Of a stretch of DNA of 64,000 nucleotides, positions 51,193-60,765 are shown in pieces. How positions within the stretch are numbered: position 1 is the stretch's first letter; each line of letters starts with the position of its first letter. Location: positions 1 through 64,000 of the forward strand of contig JAOPYI010000113.1 in NCBI GenBank assembly GCA_025964675.1, read 5' to 3'. The DNA is from Sphaerisporangium sp. Lineage in GTDB: Bacteria; Actinomycetota; Actinomycetes; Streptosporangiales; Streptosporangiaceae. The notes beneath the pieces were generated by a model, which was given only the letters and a program-made list of their open reading frames with translations, did no database searches and was not told where the DNA came from. The position numbers and the translations under genes are program-made.

Positions 51193-52113
51193 GTGAACCT
51201 CGCGTTGACTGATCGGCTCGTTGCCTGGGCTTACCACCTTGGCTGGGTGCTCGTGCCCAAGCTGCCCGAGCCGGTGGCCGCGTGGGCCTTCCGTCTCATC
51301 GCCGACATCATGTGGCGCCGGCACGGCAAGCTCGTGCGCCGCCTCGAATCCAACCTCGCCCGGGTCACGGGCAAGGACGCCGCCGATCCCTCGATCCGCG
51401 ACCTCAGCAGGGCGGGTGTGCGTTCCTATTTCCGCTACTGGATGGAGGCGCTGCGCCTCCCGGCGATCAGCAGGGAACGCATCCTCACCGGCATGCACGA
51501 CATCGGGGGAGACATCATCTTCTCCACCGTGGACAGCGGCAGGGGCATCGTGCTCGCCCTGCCCCACATGGGCAACTGGGACCTCGCCGGCGCCTGGCTG
51601 ATCCACAAGGGATACCCGTTCACCACGGTCATGGAGCGGCTCAAGCCCGAGTCGCTGTACAACCGCTTCGCCGCGTTCCGCCAGAGCCTCGGCATGGAGG
51701 TGCTGCCGCTCACGGCCAAGGGAGGCGGCACCGCTCACGCCTTCGGCACCCTGGCCCAGCGGCTGCGCGCCGGTCGGCCGATCTGCCTGCCCGCCGAGCG
51801 CGACCTCACCGACACGGGCATCGAGGTCGACTTCTTCGACGGTAAGACACGCATGGTCGCGGGTCCTGCGCTCCTGGCGATCCAGACCGGCGCGGCGCTG
51901 CACCCGGCGACGTTGTGGTTCGAGGGCGACGGCTGGGGCCTGCACATCCACGAGGAGATCCCCGTGCCGGCCGAAGGCTCTCGCAAGGACAAGGTCGCCA
52001 TCATGACGCAGAGCATGGCCCGCGTCTTCCAGGAGGGCATCTCCGAGCACCCCGAAGACTGGCACATGCTGCAGCGGCTCTGGCTCGACGACCTGGAGCC
52101 ACGGTCGCCATGA
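51193..52113 (+). CDS. patA: phosphatidylinositol mannoside acyltransferase
   Basis: A 306-residue membrane-associated acyltransferase of the LpxL/HtrB family. The catalytic HX4D box is LALPHMGNWDLAGAWLIHKG; further blocks are RRLESNLARVTGKDAADPSI, YFRYWMEALRLPAISRERIL and RLRAGRPICLPAERDLTDTG. In mycobacteria PatA puts palmitate on the mannose of PIM1/PIM2. GTG 51193 (VNLALTDRLVAWAY) follows CTGGGG; TTG 51205 is an alternative. Its TGA overlaps the pimA ATG (ATGA). Confidence 0.92.
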   Translation: MNLALTDRLVAWAYHLGWVLVPKLPEPVAAWAFRLIADIMWRRHGKLVRRLESNLARVTGKDAADPSIRDLSRAGVRSYFRYWMEALRLPAISRERILTGMHDIGGDIIFSTVDSGRGIVLALPHMGNWDLAGAWLIHKGYPFTTVMERLKPESLYNRFAAFRQSLGMEVLPLTAKGGGTAHAFGTLAQRLRAGRPICLPAERDLTDTGIEVDFFDGKTRMVAGPALLAIQTGAALHPATLWFEGDGWGLHIHEEIPVPAEGSRKDKVAIMTQSMARVFQEGISEHPEDWHMLQRLWLDDLEPRSP

Positions 52114-53309
52114 GGGTCGGCATGGTGTGCCCGTACACCTGGGACGTCCCGGGCGGCGTGATGGCCCACGTCCGCGATTTGGCGGAGGCGCTCATCGCCG
52201 ACGGCCACCACGTGTCGGTGCTCGCTCCGGCGTCCGACGACGCGCCGCTGCCGTTCTACGTGACCTCAGCCGGGCGCGCCGTCGCCGTGCCGTACAACGG
52301 CTCGGTGGCGCGCCTGGCCTTCGGGTTCTTGTCGGCCAACCGCGTGCGCAAGTGGCTGCGCGAGGGCCGTTTCGACGTTCTGCACGTTCACGAGCCCGCC
52401 GTCCCGTCGGTTGGCCTGCTGGCCTGCTGGGCGGCCCGCGGCCCCATCGTGGCGACATTCCACGCCTCCTTCCAGCGTTCGCGTGCCATGTCGGTCTCCG
52501 CGCCCGTGCTGCACACCGCGCTCGAGAAGATCTCCGGCCGGATCGCCGTGTCGGACGCCGCGCGCAAGACGCTCGTGGAGCACATGGGAGGCGACGCCGT
52601 CCTCATCCCCAACGGCGTCACGGTAAGCCGGTACGCCGAGGCCGAGCCCCTTCCCGGGTGGGGGCCGGACGGCGGCGTGATCGGGTTCCTCGGGCGCATG
52701 GATGAGCCGCGCAAGGGCCTGCCGGTGCTGCTGGACGCGTTCACGCGGCTCGCCCCTGAGCGTCCCGGCCTGCGGCTGCTGGTCGCGGGGCCCGGCGACG
52801 CCGACGACGTGCTGGCCAAGGTCCCCGTCTCGCTGCGTGAGCGCGTCGGCGTCCTCGGCCTGGTCAGCGAGGAGGACAAGGCCCGCGCCTACCACTCCGT
52901 CGACGTCTTCTGCGCGCCCAACACCCACGGCGAGAGCTTCGGCATCGTGCTGGCCGAGGCGATGGCGGCGGGGGCGACCGTGCTGGCGAGCGACATCCCC
53001 GCGTTCCGGCGGGTCCTCGGCGATGGCCAGGCGGGCGCGCTGTTCGAGACCGGCGACGCCGGCTCGCTCGCGCGCGAGGCCGCCGCCCTCCTCGACGATC
53101 CCGCCTGCCGGGCGAACCTCTCCGCCGAGGCGCGTCTCGCGGTCCGCAAGTACGACTGGTCGACCGTGGCCCGCGACGTCGTACGCGTCTACGAGACCGT
53201 GACCTCGACCGCGGCCGGAGGCGTGGAGGAAGAGCAGCAGGGCCGGGGGCGCGGCGAGGCGGGCCGGGTCCCCGAGGGGGTCCGTGCCCACGGAAGCGAG
53301 GTCTCGTGA
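52110..53309 (+). CDS. pimA: phosphatidyl-myo-inositol mannosyltransferase
   Basis: A 399-residue GT4 glycosyltransferase with GT-B fold. The N-terminus MRVGMVCPYTWDVPGGVMAH then VRDLAEAL is characteristic of PimA, with the acceptor loop GGV; the donor-side motif is APNTHGESFGIVLAEAMAAG (E-x7-E). PimA transfers mannose from GDP-mannose to phosphatidylinositol, starting PIM and LAM synthesis. The last 35 residues are a charged, low-complexity tail. ATG 52110 overlaps the patA stop; the gene's own TGA overlaps a GTG that begins a short duplicated frame. Confidence 0.94.
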   Translation: MRVGMVCPYTWDVPGGVMAHVRDLAEALIADGHHVSVLAPASDDAPLPFYVTSAGRAVAVPYNGSVARLAFGFLSANRVRKWLREGRFDVLHVHEPAVPSVGLLACWAARGPIVATFHASFQRSRAMSVSAPVLHTALEKISGRIAVSDAARKTLVEHMGGDAVLIPNGVTVSRYAEAEPLPGWGPDGGVIGFLGRMDEPRKGLPVLLDAFTRLAPERPGLRLLVAGPGDADDVLAKVPVSLRERVGVLGLVSEEDKARAYHSVDVFCAPNTHGESFGIVLAEAMAAGATVLASDIPAFRRVLGDGQAGALFETGDAGSLAREAAALLDDPACRANLSAEARLAVRKYDWSTVARDVVRVYETVTSTAAGGVEEEQQGRGRGEAGRVPEGVRAHGSEVS

Positions 53310-53371
53310 CCGCCGCGACGGCCGTCCTCGCGCTTGAGGGCGCCAGGGTTCATGGAAGCGAGGCGCTGTGA
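53306..53371 (+). repeat. duplicated gene junction with a 21-codon frame
   Basis: The sequence around the pimA stop (GGAAGCGAGG then TCTCGTGACCGCCGCGACG) is repeated 62 bases later as GGAAGCGAGGCGCTGTGACG at the start of the next gene. GTG 53306 overlaps the pimA TGA and opens a 21-codon frame (VTAATAVLALEG...) whose TGA overlaps GTG 53368. It looks like an old tandem duplication of a start region that now links two genes by coupled translation. Confidence 0.5.
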
Positions 53372-53913
53372 CGGCCACGACGGTGATCCTCGTGGTGGGC
53401 GTGTTCGTCGTGCTCAGCGCCGTCTACATCTCGTGGCGGGCGGGGCGGCTCGACCGCCTGCACATCCGCCTGGAGACCGCCAGGGCCGCCCTGGACGCGG
53501 CGCTCATCGGCCGCGCCGCCGTCTGCATGGAGCTCGCCGCGTCCGGGGTGCTCGACCCGGCCAGCAGTCTCGTGCTGGCCGCGGCCACCCACGAGGCACG
53601 TACGGCGGGGCCGGAGGAGCGCGAGCACGCCGAGAGCGACCTGTCGCGCACCCTCAGGGCCGTGATGGACCAGGAGCGCTTCCGGGAGCGGCTGGCCGAC
53701 ACCCCGGCCGGTCCCGACCTGATGGCCGAGCTCGACACCGCCGTGACCAAGGTGATCTACTCCCGGCGCTTCTACAACAACGCGGTCGGGGCCACCCGGC
53801 TGGCCCAGCGCCGGTGGCTGGCACGCACGCTGCGCTTGGCCGGCCACACCGAGTACCCGTCGTACTTCGAGATCGACGACGCCGAGCCGGCCTCGCTGGC
53901 CCAGCAGTCCTGA
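53368..53913 (+). CDS. LemA-like membrane-anchored protein
   Basis: A 181-residue protein. One N-terminal membrane helix (TTVILVVGVFVVLSAVYISW) is followed by helical coiled-coil segments (RLDRLHIRLETARAALDAAL, ESDLSRTLRAVMDQERFRER) and IYSRRFYNNAVGATRLAQRR, which resembles the RRFYNxxV motif of LemA proteins. Length and layout also fit LemA, though similarity is partial. It comes directly after pimA in many Streptosporangiales by gene order. GTG 53368 follows AGCGAGG. Function unknown; an envelope scaffolding role is possible. Confidence 0.75.
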   Translation: MTATTVILVVGVFVVLSAVYISWRAGRLDRLHIRLETARAALDAALIGRAAVCMELAASGVLDPASSLVLAAATHEARTAGPEEREHAESDLSRTLRAVMDQERFRERLADTPAGPDLMAELDTAVTKVIYSRRFYNNAVGATRLAQRRWLARTLRLAGHTEYPSYFEIDDAEPASLAQQS

Positions 53914-54087
53914 CGGCCGCCGGCCGAGTTCCTTGGGCGTGCCAAATGTCCTGGCGTACGGGATATTGGCCGATTTTACTTAACCTCGCCTGTGAATCGA
54001 CCAAACTGGGACCAGACCAGCGGTAACGCCTTGCCAACCATCGGTAAGCTCATGGCGTTTTCAGGATAAATCGGGAGGAGCCGAGCT

Positions 54088-55098
54088 GTGCGGTTAAATC
54101 GGGTGATCGGCGTCACGCTTGCGGGAACCGCCGTTCTAGCGCCCGCGGTGGCGTGCTCGTCCTCCAGTGGCGCGGCCAAACCGGCGGCCCAGGGAGCCGA
54201 GCCGGTGGCGTCGGCGTCGGCCTCCCCGCCTCCCGAGCACCCGTTCACCGGGCAGCCCGTGGCCGGCCGCAAGCCGGTGCTGGCCGTGAAGATCGAGAAC
54301 ACCTCGTCCGGCAAGCCGCAGCTCGGCCTGCGCAGCGCTGACCTCGTGTTCGTCGAGCAGGTGGAGGGCGGTCTGACCCGCCTGATGGCCATCTTCTCTT
54401 CCAAGATCCCGGCCAAGGTCGGCCCGGTGCGCAGCGCCCGCATCTCCGATCTGCACCTGCTGCCGATGTTCGGCAGGCCGGCCCTCGCCTACTCGGGCGT
54501 GCAGAGCAAGATGGTGCCGCTCGTCAGGCAGGCGCCGCTGTTCGACGTGTCCGACAGCGCCAAGCCGGGCGCCTACTTCCGCCAGTCGGGCCGTGTCGCG
54601 CCGTACAACCTCTTCGCCGACACCAGGAAGCTCATCGCGGGGGCGCCCAAGGCGAGCAAGGCTAAGGATATCGGCCTGGTCTTCGGCGACGCGCCCAACG
54701 GCGGAACGGTCAAAAAGTCATTTTCCATAAAATATCCGGCAGCGCGTTTCACGTTCAGCTGGTCCGCGGACCAGAAGCGCTGGCTCGTGGCGCAGGACGG
54801 CAAGAAGGACATGGCCGCCGAGGGCGGCCAGCTCGGCGCCCCCACTGTCGTGATCCAGTACGCCAAGACGACCAGGTCGGAGTTCCACGACTTCACCGGC
54901 AGCTACACCCCGCTGATCCAGACGACAGGCACGGGGAAGGCTGTCGTCCTGCGCGACGGCAAGGCGTACAAGGCGGAATGGTCGCGCTCGTCGGAGAAGG
55001 CGGGCACGATGTACACCACCGAGGGCGGCCAGCCGATGAACTTCAGCCGAGGCCAGGTGTGGATCGTGCTCGCGGCCCCCAAGCCCGTCCAGCCCTGA
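54088..55098 (+). CDS. DUF3048 (YerB-like) lipoprotein
   Basis: A 336-residue lipoprotein: signal with lipobox APAVACSSSSG, a disordered Ala/Pro linker to about residue 55, then two DUF3048 domains: KPVLAVKIENTSSGKPQLGL, RSADLVFVEQVEGGLTRLMA, VGPVRSARISDLHLLPMFGR and, in the second, TVVIQYAKTTRSEFHDFTGS and GQVWIVL. YerB-type proteins are extracytoplasmic, of unknown role, common in Gram-positive bacteria. GGGAGGAG precedes GTG 54088. It stands between the PIM cluster and pdxS with its own promoter region. Confidence 0.9.
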   Translation: MRLNRVIGVTLAGTAVLAPAVACSSSSGAAKPAAQGAEPVASASASPPPEHPFTGQPVAGRKPVLAVKIENTSSGKPQLGLRSADLVFVEQVEGGLTRLMAIFSSKIPAKVGPVRSARISDLHLLPMFGRPALAYSGVQSKMVPLVRQAPLFDVSDSAKPGAYFRQSGRVAPYNLFADTRKLIAGAPKASKAKDIGLVFGDAPNGGTVKKSFSIKYPAARFTFSWSADQKRWLVAQDGKKDMAAEGGQLGAPTVVIQYAKTTRSEFHDFTGSYTPLIQTTGTGKAVVLRDGKAYKAEWSRSSEKAGTMYTTEGGQPMNFSRGQVWIVLAAPKPVQP

Positions 55099-55269
55099 TG
55101 TGCGCCGACAGGGGCCGCCGGCTCGCCGGGTGAAGTGCGCCGCCCCGCGCGGGCCGTACAACATGTCCAAAGACCCCCTGAACATGTGACGATCCGGACG
55201 GTGAGGTGCCATGCTGATCAGCGCCTAACATGGGACGGGAACCCATTGTCGCGCTCGTGAGGAAAGACC

Positions 55270-56184
55270 GTGTCCAGCAGCACCCCCGAAGTCACCGACA
55301 CCGCCGTCACCGGCAGCGCCCGCGTCAAGCGCGGCATGGCCGAGATGCTCAAGGGCGGCGTCATCATGGACGTCGTCACCGCGGAGCAGGCCAAGATCGC
55401 TGAGGACGCCGGCGCGGTCGCCGTCATGGCCCTCGAGCGTGTGCCCGCCGACATCCGCGCCGAGGGTGGCGTGTCGCGCATGAGCGACCCGGACATGATC
55501 GACGGCATCATCGCGGCCGTCTCGATCCCCGTCATGGCCAAGGCCCGCATCGGCCACTTCGCCGAGGCCCAGGTGCTCCAGGCCATCGGCGTCGACTACG
55601 TCGACGAGTCCGAGGTGCTCACCCCCGCCGACGAGTCCAACCACATCGACAAGTGGGCCTTCACCGTGCCCTTCGTCTGCGGAGCGACCAACCTAGGAGA
55701 GGCTCTTCGCCGTCTGGCCGAGGGCGCCGCGATGATCCGCTCCAAGGGCGAGGCCGGCACCGGCAACGTCGTCGAGGCCACCCGCCACATGCGGCAGATC
55801 CGCGGCGACATCAAGCGCCTGGGCTCCCTCGACGACGCCGAGCTCTACGCCGCCGCCAAGGATCTCCGCGCGCCCTACGAGCTGGTCGCCGAGATCGCCA
55901 AGACGGGCAAACTCCCCGTCGTGCTGTTCACCGCGGGCGGCATCGCCACCCCGGCCGACGCCGCCATGATGATGCAGCTCGGCGCCGAGGGCGTCTTCGT
56001 CGGCTCCGGCATCTTCAAGTCCGGCGACCCCGCCAAGCGCGCGGCCGCGATCGTCAAGGCCACCACCTTCTACGACGACCCAGACGTCATCGCCAAGGTG
56101 TCCCGAGGCCTGGGCGAGGCCATGGTCGGCATCAACGTCGCCTCCCTGCCCGACTCCGAGCGCCTCGCCACCCGGGGCTGGTAG
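55270..56184 (+). CDS. pdxS: pyridoxal 5'-phosphate synthase lyase subunit
   Basis: A 304-residue TIM barrel of the PdxS/SNZ family, which makes PLP from ribose-5-phosphate, glyceraldehyde-3-phosphate and the ammonia supplied by PdxT. Highly conserved blocks: [40 protein letters not shown] (catalytic Lys follows in [16 protein letters not shown]), [20 protein letters not shown], and [23 protein letters not shown] 55270 follows GAGGAAAG. Its partner pdxT lies 1.8 kb downstream beyond an unrelated phosphatase gene. Confidence 0.97.
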   Translation: MSSSTPEVTDTAVTGSARVKRGMAEMLKGGVIMDVVTAEQAKIAEDAGAVAVMALERVPADIRAEGGVSRMSDPDMIDGIIAAVSIPVMAKARIGHFAEAQVLQAIGVDYVDESEVLTPADESNHIDKWAFTVPFVCGATNLGEALRRLAEGAAMIRSKGEAGTGNVVEATRHMRQIRGDIKRLGSLDDAELYAAAKDLRAPYELVAEIAKTGKLPVVLFTAGGIATPADAAMMMQLGAEGVFVGSGIFKSGDPAKRAAAIVKATTFYDDPDVIAKVSRGLGEAMVGINVASLPDSERLATRGW

Positions 56185-56312
56185 CCTTCTCCGCCTTCTC
56201 GGTCCCGCGCCACGCGGGCGCCGGGAAGGCGTCATGCTGAATCCGGAAATATCCCCTGTGACCTGGGTGTCCCTATACCCGGGGTTTGCTCTGAATAGTT
56301 AATGATCGTCTT

Positions 56313-57812
56313 GTGCTCGACAGGCGATCGTTCCTCGTGATGGGGCTGGCAGCGGGGGTGCCACCTCTGCGGGTCTCCTATGGCGACCCTTTCACGCTCG
56401 GCGTGGCCTGCGGCGACCCGGCCCCTGACGGCTTCGTCATGTGGACCCGCCTTGCCCCCGTGCCGCTCGCCGAGGACGGATTCGGCGGCATGCCCCCCGC
56501 GCCGGTGCCGGTCTACTGGGAGATCGCCACCGACCCCGCCTGCGCGCAGGTGATACGGCGCGGCACCGAGGACGCCGTACGCGACTGGGCGCACAGCGTG
56601 CACGCCGAGGTCACCGGGCTCGAGCCGGGGCGCGAGTACTGGTACCGGTTCAAGTCCGGCCCGTACATCTCGCCCATCGGCCGCGCGGTGACCGCCCCGG
56701 CGCCCGCCTCGCTCCCGAGATCGCTCAACCTGGCCGTGACGTCGTGCGCCAACTTCCAGCACGGCCTCTTCACCGCGTACGCCAGGCTGGCGCAGGAGCG
56801 GCCGGACCTGGTGCTGCACCTGGGCGACTACATCTACGAGTACGGCAAAGGGGAGCAGCAGTGCCCCGGCGGCAACGTGCGCGAGCACGAGGGCCCGGAG
56901 GCCAGGACGCTGACGGACTACCGGCGCAGGCACGCGCTGTACAAGACCGACGCCGACCTGCGGGCGGCCCACGCGGTGGCGCCGTGGATCCCGATCATGG
57001 ACGATCACGAGGTGCGCAACAACTGGATGAGCCTCCTGCCGGCGGACCGGCGCGAGGCGGCGTTCCGCGCCTACTACGAGCACATGCCGCTCCGCAAGAC
57101 CTCCAAGCCGGAGGGCCCCGCCATCAAGCTCTACCGCCGCCTGCGGTGGGGGAGCCTCGCCACCATCCACCTGCTGGACACCCGCCAGTACCGCGACCCG
57201 GCGATCTGCGGCTCCGGCTTCGAGGAGTGCCCGGGGTCAAGGGTGCCCGGCCGCACGATCACCGGGGCCGAGCAGGAGCGATGGCTGCTCGAAGGCTTCC
57301 GCGAGTCCAAGGCTTTGTGGGACGTCATCGGCCAGCAGGTCTTCTTCGGCCAGCGCAACATACGCTCCGGCGCGGAGAAGGTCGTCAGGCAGGACGCCTG
57401 GGACGGCTTCTCCGGCTCGCGGACCAGGGTCACCCGCGGCTGGGTCGACGCGGGAGTGCGCAACGCCGTCGTGCTCACCGGGGACGTGCACTCCCACTGG
57501 GCCGGCGAGCTCGCCCTGGACTACGATGACGACGCGTCGCGCCTGGTCGGCACCGAGCTCGCCGTGACGTCGATCACCAGCGGCGGCGACGGCCACGACG
57601 CCGACCGCGCCAGGGACTCGCTTCTGGCCAAGAACCCGCACCTGAAGTTCCACCTGAGGCGCCGGGGCTACCTCATGGTCAAGCTGGAGCCCACCGCGCT
57701 CACGGCCGACTTCAAGATCGTGCGATACGTCAGCACCCCCGGCGCCCCCGCGCTGACCGCCGCCACCTTCGTCATCGCGGACAAGGCTCCCGGGCTGCTC
57801 CGGCAGACCTGA
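56313..57812 (+). CDS. phoD: PhoD-type alkaline phosphatase/phosphodiesterase
   Basis: A 499-residue protein. The N-terminus LDRRSFLVMGLAAGVPPLRV is a twin-arginine signal. It shows the PhoD layout: N-terminal domain FTLGVACGDPAPDGFVMWTR with EVTGLEPGREYWYRFKSG, then the metallophosphatase with VTSCANFQHG, LVLHLGDYIYEYGKG, WIPIMDDHEVRNNW and VVLTGDVHSHWAGEL, binding Fe/Ca at the active site. It releases phosphate from esters outside the cell. GTG 56313 has no clear ribosome site, so the transcript may be leaderless. It lies between pdxS and pdxT, where mycobacteria carry tesB2. Confidence 0.9.
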   Translation: MLDRRSFLVMGLAAGVPPLRVSYGDPFTLGVACGDPAPDGFVMWTRLAPVPLAEDGFGGMPPAPVPVYWEIATDPACAQVIRRGTEDAVRDWAHSVHAEVTGLEPGREYWYRFKSGPYISPIGRAVTAPAPASLPRSLNLAVTSCANFQHGLFTAYARLAQERPDLVLHLGDYIYEYGKGEQQCPGGNVREHEGPEARTLTDYRRRHALYKTDADLRAAHAVAPWIPIMDDHEVRNNWMSLLPADRREAAFRAYYEHMPLRKTSKPEGPAIKLYRRLRWGSLATIHLLDTRQYRDPAICGSGFEECPGSRVPGRTITGAEQERWLLEGFRESKALWDVIGQQVFFGQRNIRSGAEKVVRQDAWDGFSGSRTRVTRGWVDAGVRNAVVLTGDVHSHWAGELALDYDDDASRLVGTELAVTSITSGGDGHDADRARDSLLAKNPHLKFHLRRRGYLMVKLEPTALTADFKIVRYVSTPGAPALTAATFVIADKAPGLLRQT

Positions 57813-58020
57813 ACCGGCCACTCTTCCCCCTCGCGGTCACGCCTGTCCCGGCCGGGAAGTCCAGGGCCGTTTGGGGCGTTGTTCCGCATGGCCGTACGCT
57901 TTCGGGACGCATGCGTCTCCATGAAGCCGGGTGCGCCCCTTCACAGGAACGACCCCCAATAGGCTGCCGCGTTCTGGGGGCGTCTTGAGCATTTTCGAGC
58001 AGTGATTGAGAGGAACACCG

Positions 58021-58611
58021 GTGACGTCTGCGCCGACGATCGGCGTGCTCGCCCTCCAGGGCGACGTGCGTGAACACGTCCGCTCACTTGAGGCGGTCGG
58101 CGCCAAGGCCGTGGCCGTCCGCCGGCCGGCCGAGCTGGAGGCCGTGGACGCGCTGGTCATCCCCGGCGGCGAGTCGACGACGATGTGGAAGCTCGCCGAC
58201 GCGTTCGAGCTGCTCGAACCGCTGCGCATGCGCGTCAAGTCCGGCATGCCCGCCTACGGGTCCTGCGCCGGCATGATCATGCTGGCCGACCGGATCGAGG
58301 GCGGCATCGAGGGGCAGCAGACGCTGGGCGGCATCGACATGATCGTGCGTCGCAACGCCTTCGGCCGCCAGGTCGACTCTTTTGAGGCATCCTTGGATTT
58401 CGCGGGACGCGGTCAGATGCGCGCCGTCTTCATCCGTGCCCCCTGGGTCGAGTCCGTCGGCACGGATGTCGAGGTGCTGGGACTGGCCGAGCCGGGGGAT
58501 AGGATCGTCGCGGTCCGGCAGGGACCTCTGCTCGCGACGTCCTTCCACCCCGAGCTGACCGGGGACACGCGGGTTCATTCGTATTTTGTCGAGATGGTGA
58601 GGGAGCTCTAG
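58021..58611 (+). CDS. pdxT: pyridoxal 5'-phosphate synthase glutaminase subunit
   Basis: A 196-residue class I glutamine amidotransferase. [40 protein letters not shown] (oxyanion loop), the nucleophile Cys in [14 protein letters not shown] and the His-Glu pair in [20 protein letters not shown] are all present. It hydrolyses glutamine and channels ammonia to PdxS. GTG 58021 follows AGAGGA by seven bases; a TTG five codons earlier overlaps that site. The yebC gene starts four bases after its stop. Confidence 0.96.
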   Translation: MTSAPTIGVLALQGDVREHVRSLEAVGAKAVAVRRPAELEAVDALVIPGGESTTMWKLADAFELLEPLRMRVKSGMPAYGSCAGMIMLADRIEGGIEGQQTLGGIDMIVRRNAFGRQVDSFEASLDFAGRGQMRAVFIRAPWVESVGTDVEVLGLAEPGDRIVAVRQGPLLATSFHPELTGDTRVHSYFVEMVREL

Positions 58612-58614
58612 CCG

Positions 58615-59364
58615 ATGTCCGGCCACTCCAAATGGGCGACGACGAAGCACAAGAAGGCCGTGATCGACGCCAAGCGCGGCAAGCTTTTCGCCAAGCTCGT
58701 CAAGAACATCGAGGTGGCGGCCCGCACTGGTGGCCCTGACCCGGAAGGCAACCCCACTCTCTACGACGCCATCCAGAAGGCGCGCAAGAGCTCTGTGCCG
58801 GTCGACAACATCGAGCGCGCCCGCAAGCGCGGTGGCGGCCTTGAGGCCGGCGGCGCCGACTGGCAGACCATCATGTATGAGGGCTACGCGCCCGGCGGCG
58901 TCGCGGTGCTCGTCGAGTGCCTCACCGACAACCGCAACCGCGCGGCCTCCGAGGTGCGCGTCGCGATGACGCGCAACGGCGGCTCGATGGCCGACCCCGG
59001 GTCGGTGTCCTACATGTTCAACCGCAAGGGCGTGGTGATCGTCCCCAAGGGCGAGCTCGCGGAGGACGACGTGCTGACCGCCGTGCTGGACGCCGGAGCC
59101 GAGGAGGTCAACGACCTCGGCGAATCCTTCGAGGTCGTCTCCGAGGCCAGTGACCTGGTCCCGGTGCGCAAGGCCCTGCAGGACGCCGGCATCGACTACG
59201 ACTCGGCGGAGAGCGGGTTCATGCCGACGCTGAGCGTCCCCCTCGACGAGGACGCCGCGCGCAAGGTGTTCCGCCTCATCGACGCCCTGGAGGACAGCGA
59301 CGACGTCCAGAACGTCTACGCCAACTTCGACGTCTCCGACGACGTCCTCGCCAAGCTCGACTAG
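58615..59364 (+). CDS. yebC: YebC/PmpR family protein
   Basis: A 249-residue member of the YebC/TACO1 family. [20 protein letters not shown] is the diagnostic start, followed by [60 protein letters not shown] and [20 protein letters not shown]. YebC proteins were first seen as transcription regulators and are now known to relieve ribosome stalling at proline stretches in some bacteria. It lies between pdxT and the GNAT/ruvC genes as in most actinobacteria. Confidence 0.95.
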   Translation: MSGHSKWATTKHKKAVIDAKRGKLFAKLVKNIEVAARTGGPDPEGNPTLYDAIQKARKSSVPVDNIERARKRGGGLEAGGADWQTIMYEGYAPGGVAVLVECLTDNRNRAASEVRVAMTRNGGSMADPGSVSYMFNRKGVVIVPKGELAEDDVLTAVLDAGAEEVNDLGESFEVVSEASDLVPVRKALQDAGIDYDSAESGFMPTLSVPLDEDAARKVFRLIDALEDSDDVQNVYANFDVSDDVLAKLD

Positions 59365-59485
59365 CCGCGGGTGGCCCGTTCCCGCTGCCTTCCGGTCGGG
59401 GCCGGTGTGTACGGCGGCGCCACCTCGTACGGCGGGCGGAAAACGGTTCGATCCGGCGGAGGGCTTACGCATAGGTTTGGCGGTT

Positions 59486-60652
59486 GTGGAAATCCGTGAT
59501 GTGACGGTCGACGATCTCGACGCCGTCCTGGACAGCCGTAAGCGGGCCTTCGGCCCCATCCCCGCCGGCAGCATCGGGCCATGGCGCACGACGGTGGCGC
59601 CGTCGCTGGCCGAGGGGCGTTATCTCGGTGTCTTCGACGGCGGGCGCCTGATGGGCACCAGCAGGATCAACCGCTACGACCAGTGGTGGCACGGCCGCCC
59701 GCTGTCGATGGGCGGCGTCGCGAGCGTCACCGTCGCCCCTGAGGATCGTGGACGCGGCGTGGGGCGTTTCCTCATACGGGCCACGATGGACCGCTGCGCG
59801 GAGCTCGGCCATGTCGCCTCCGCGCTCTATCCCGCGACCACCCCGCTGTACCGAGGCCTCGGCTGGGAGCACGCCGGAGCCCGCAACCGCGTCACCCTGC
59901 CGGCGGAGGCCCTTCGCACGCTGGGCGCCCGCGACGGCGGCGTCAAGCTGAGGCGCATGGGGCCCGGCGACGCAGCCGAGCTCAGGAGCGTGCTGGAGCG
60001 CGTCTACGCCGCCACCCGCGCGTCCGGGCCGCTCGGCCGGGAGGAGCGGATCGACCGCCTGTGGCTCTCCGGCGAGGACGACTTCGCCTACCTCGCCGAC
60101 GACGGCTTCGTCCTCTACCGCTGGCGGGGCGATGACATCGACGTGGAAAACCTCGTGGCCGGGTCGGAGGCGACGGCGAGGACGCTGTGGTCGCTCGTCG
60201 GCACGGCCTCGTCCGTCGCCACGACCGTGACGGCCGTCGTCGAGCCCGACGACCCGGTGCTGTGGCTGCTGCGCGAGCGCTCGTACGACTCGGTGAAGCA
60301 GACCCGCTGGATGTTCCGCCTCATCGACCTCGCGTCGGCCGTCGCGCAGCGTGGCTACCCTGCCGCGGTCTCCTTCGACACCGTCGTCGAGGTCGACGAT
60401 CCGCAGCGTCCGGCGAACTCCGGCGCCTGGCGCCTGTCCATCTCCTCAGGCGCCGGCGCGGCCACCGCCGTCACCGCGCCCGCGGGCGAGGAGGCGCCCC
60501 GCCTCACCATCGGCGGCATGTCCGCGCTGTTCGCCGGCGTCCGGCCGGGCTCCCTCCGCCGCGCAGGGCTGCTGAGCGGCGGCACCCCCGAGATCGACGA
60601 CCTCCTCGGCGCCGCCTTCGCCGCCAAGCCGTACATGATCGACTACTTCTGA
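59486..60652 (+). CDS. Eis-like GNAT N-acetyltransferase
   Basis: A 388-residue protein with the Eis layout: an N-terminal GNAT domain with acetyl-CoA loop VAPEDRGRGVGRFLIRATMD, a second degenerate GNAT domain and a C-terminal sterol-carrier-like domain (AGEEAPRLTIGGMSALFAGV, RRAGLLSGGTPEIDDLLGAA). MGTSRINRYDQWWHGRPLSM then GGVASVTVAPE and the terminal carboxylate FAAKPYMIDYF fit Eis, which acetylates aminoglycosides and other amines. GTG 59486 gives MEIRDVTVDDLDAV; a TTG three codons earlier is possible. TAGGTT lies just upstream, so it may be leaderless. Confidence 0.88.
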   Translation: MEIRDVTVDDLDAVLDSRKRAFGPIPAGSIGPWRTTVAPSLAEGRYLGVFDGGRLMGTSRINRYDQWWHGRPLSMGGVASVTVAPEDRGRGVGRFLIRATMDRCAELGHVASALYPATTPLYRGLGWEHAGARNRVTLPAEALRTLGARDGGVKLRRMGPGDAAELRSVLERVYAATRASGPLGREERIDRLWLSGEDDFAYLADDGFVLYRWRGDDIDVENLVAGSEATARTLWSLVGTASSVATTVTAVVEPDDPVLWLLRERSYDSVKQTRWMFRLIDLASAVAQRGYPAAVSFDTVVEVDDPQRPANSGAWRLSISSGAGAATAVTAPAGEEAPRLTIGGMSALFAGVRPGSLRRAGLLSGGTPEIDDLLGAAFAAKPYMIDYF

Positions 60653-60765
60653 GCGGGCGGCCTGGGGGAGGCCGGACGGCGCGGCGTGTTGGTGGTGCGC
60701 CGTCATGACGGCCGGGGTAGAGTTCGGGGCCGAACATGTGTTCGGCGTTCTGGGGAGGCGTGCCG

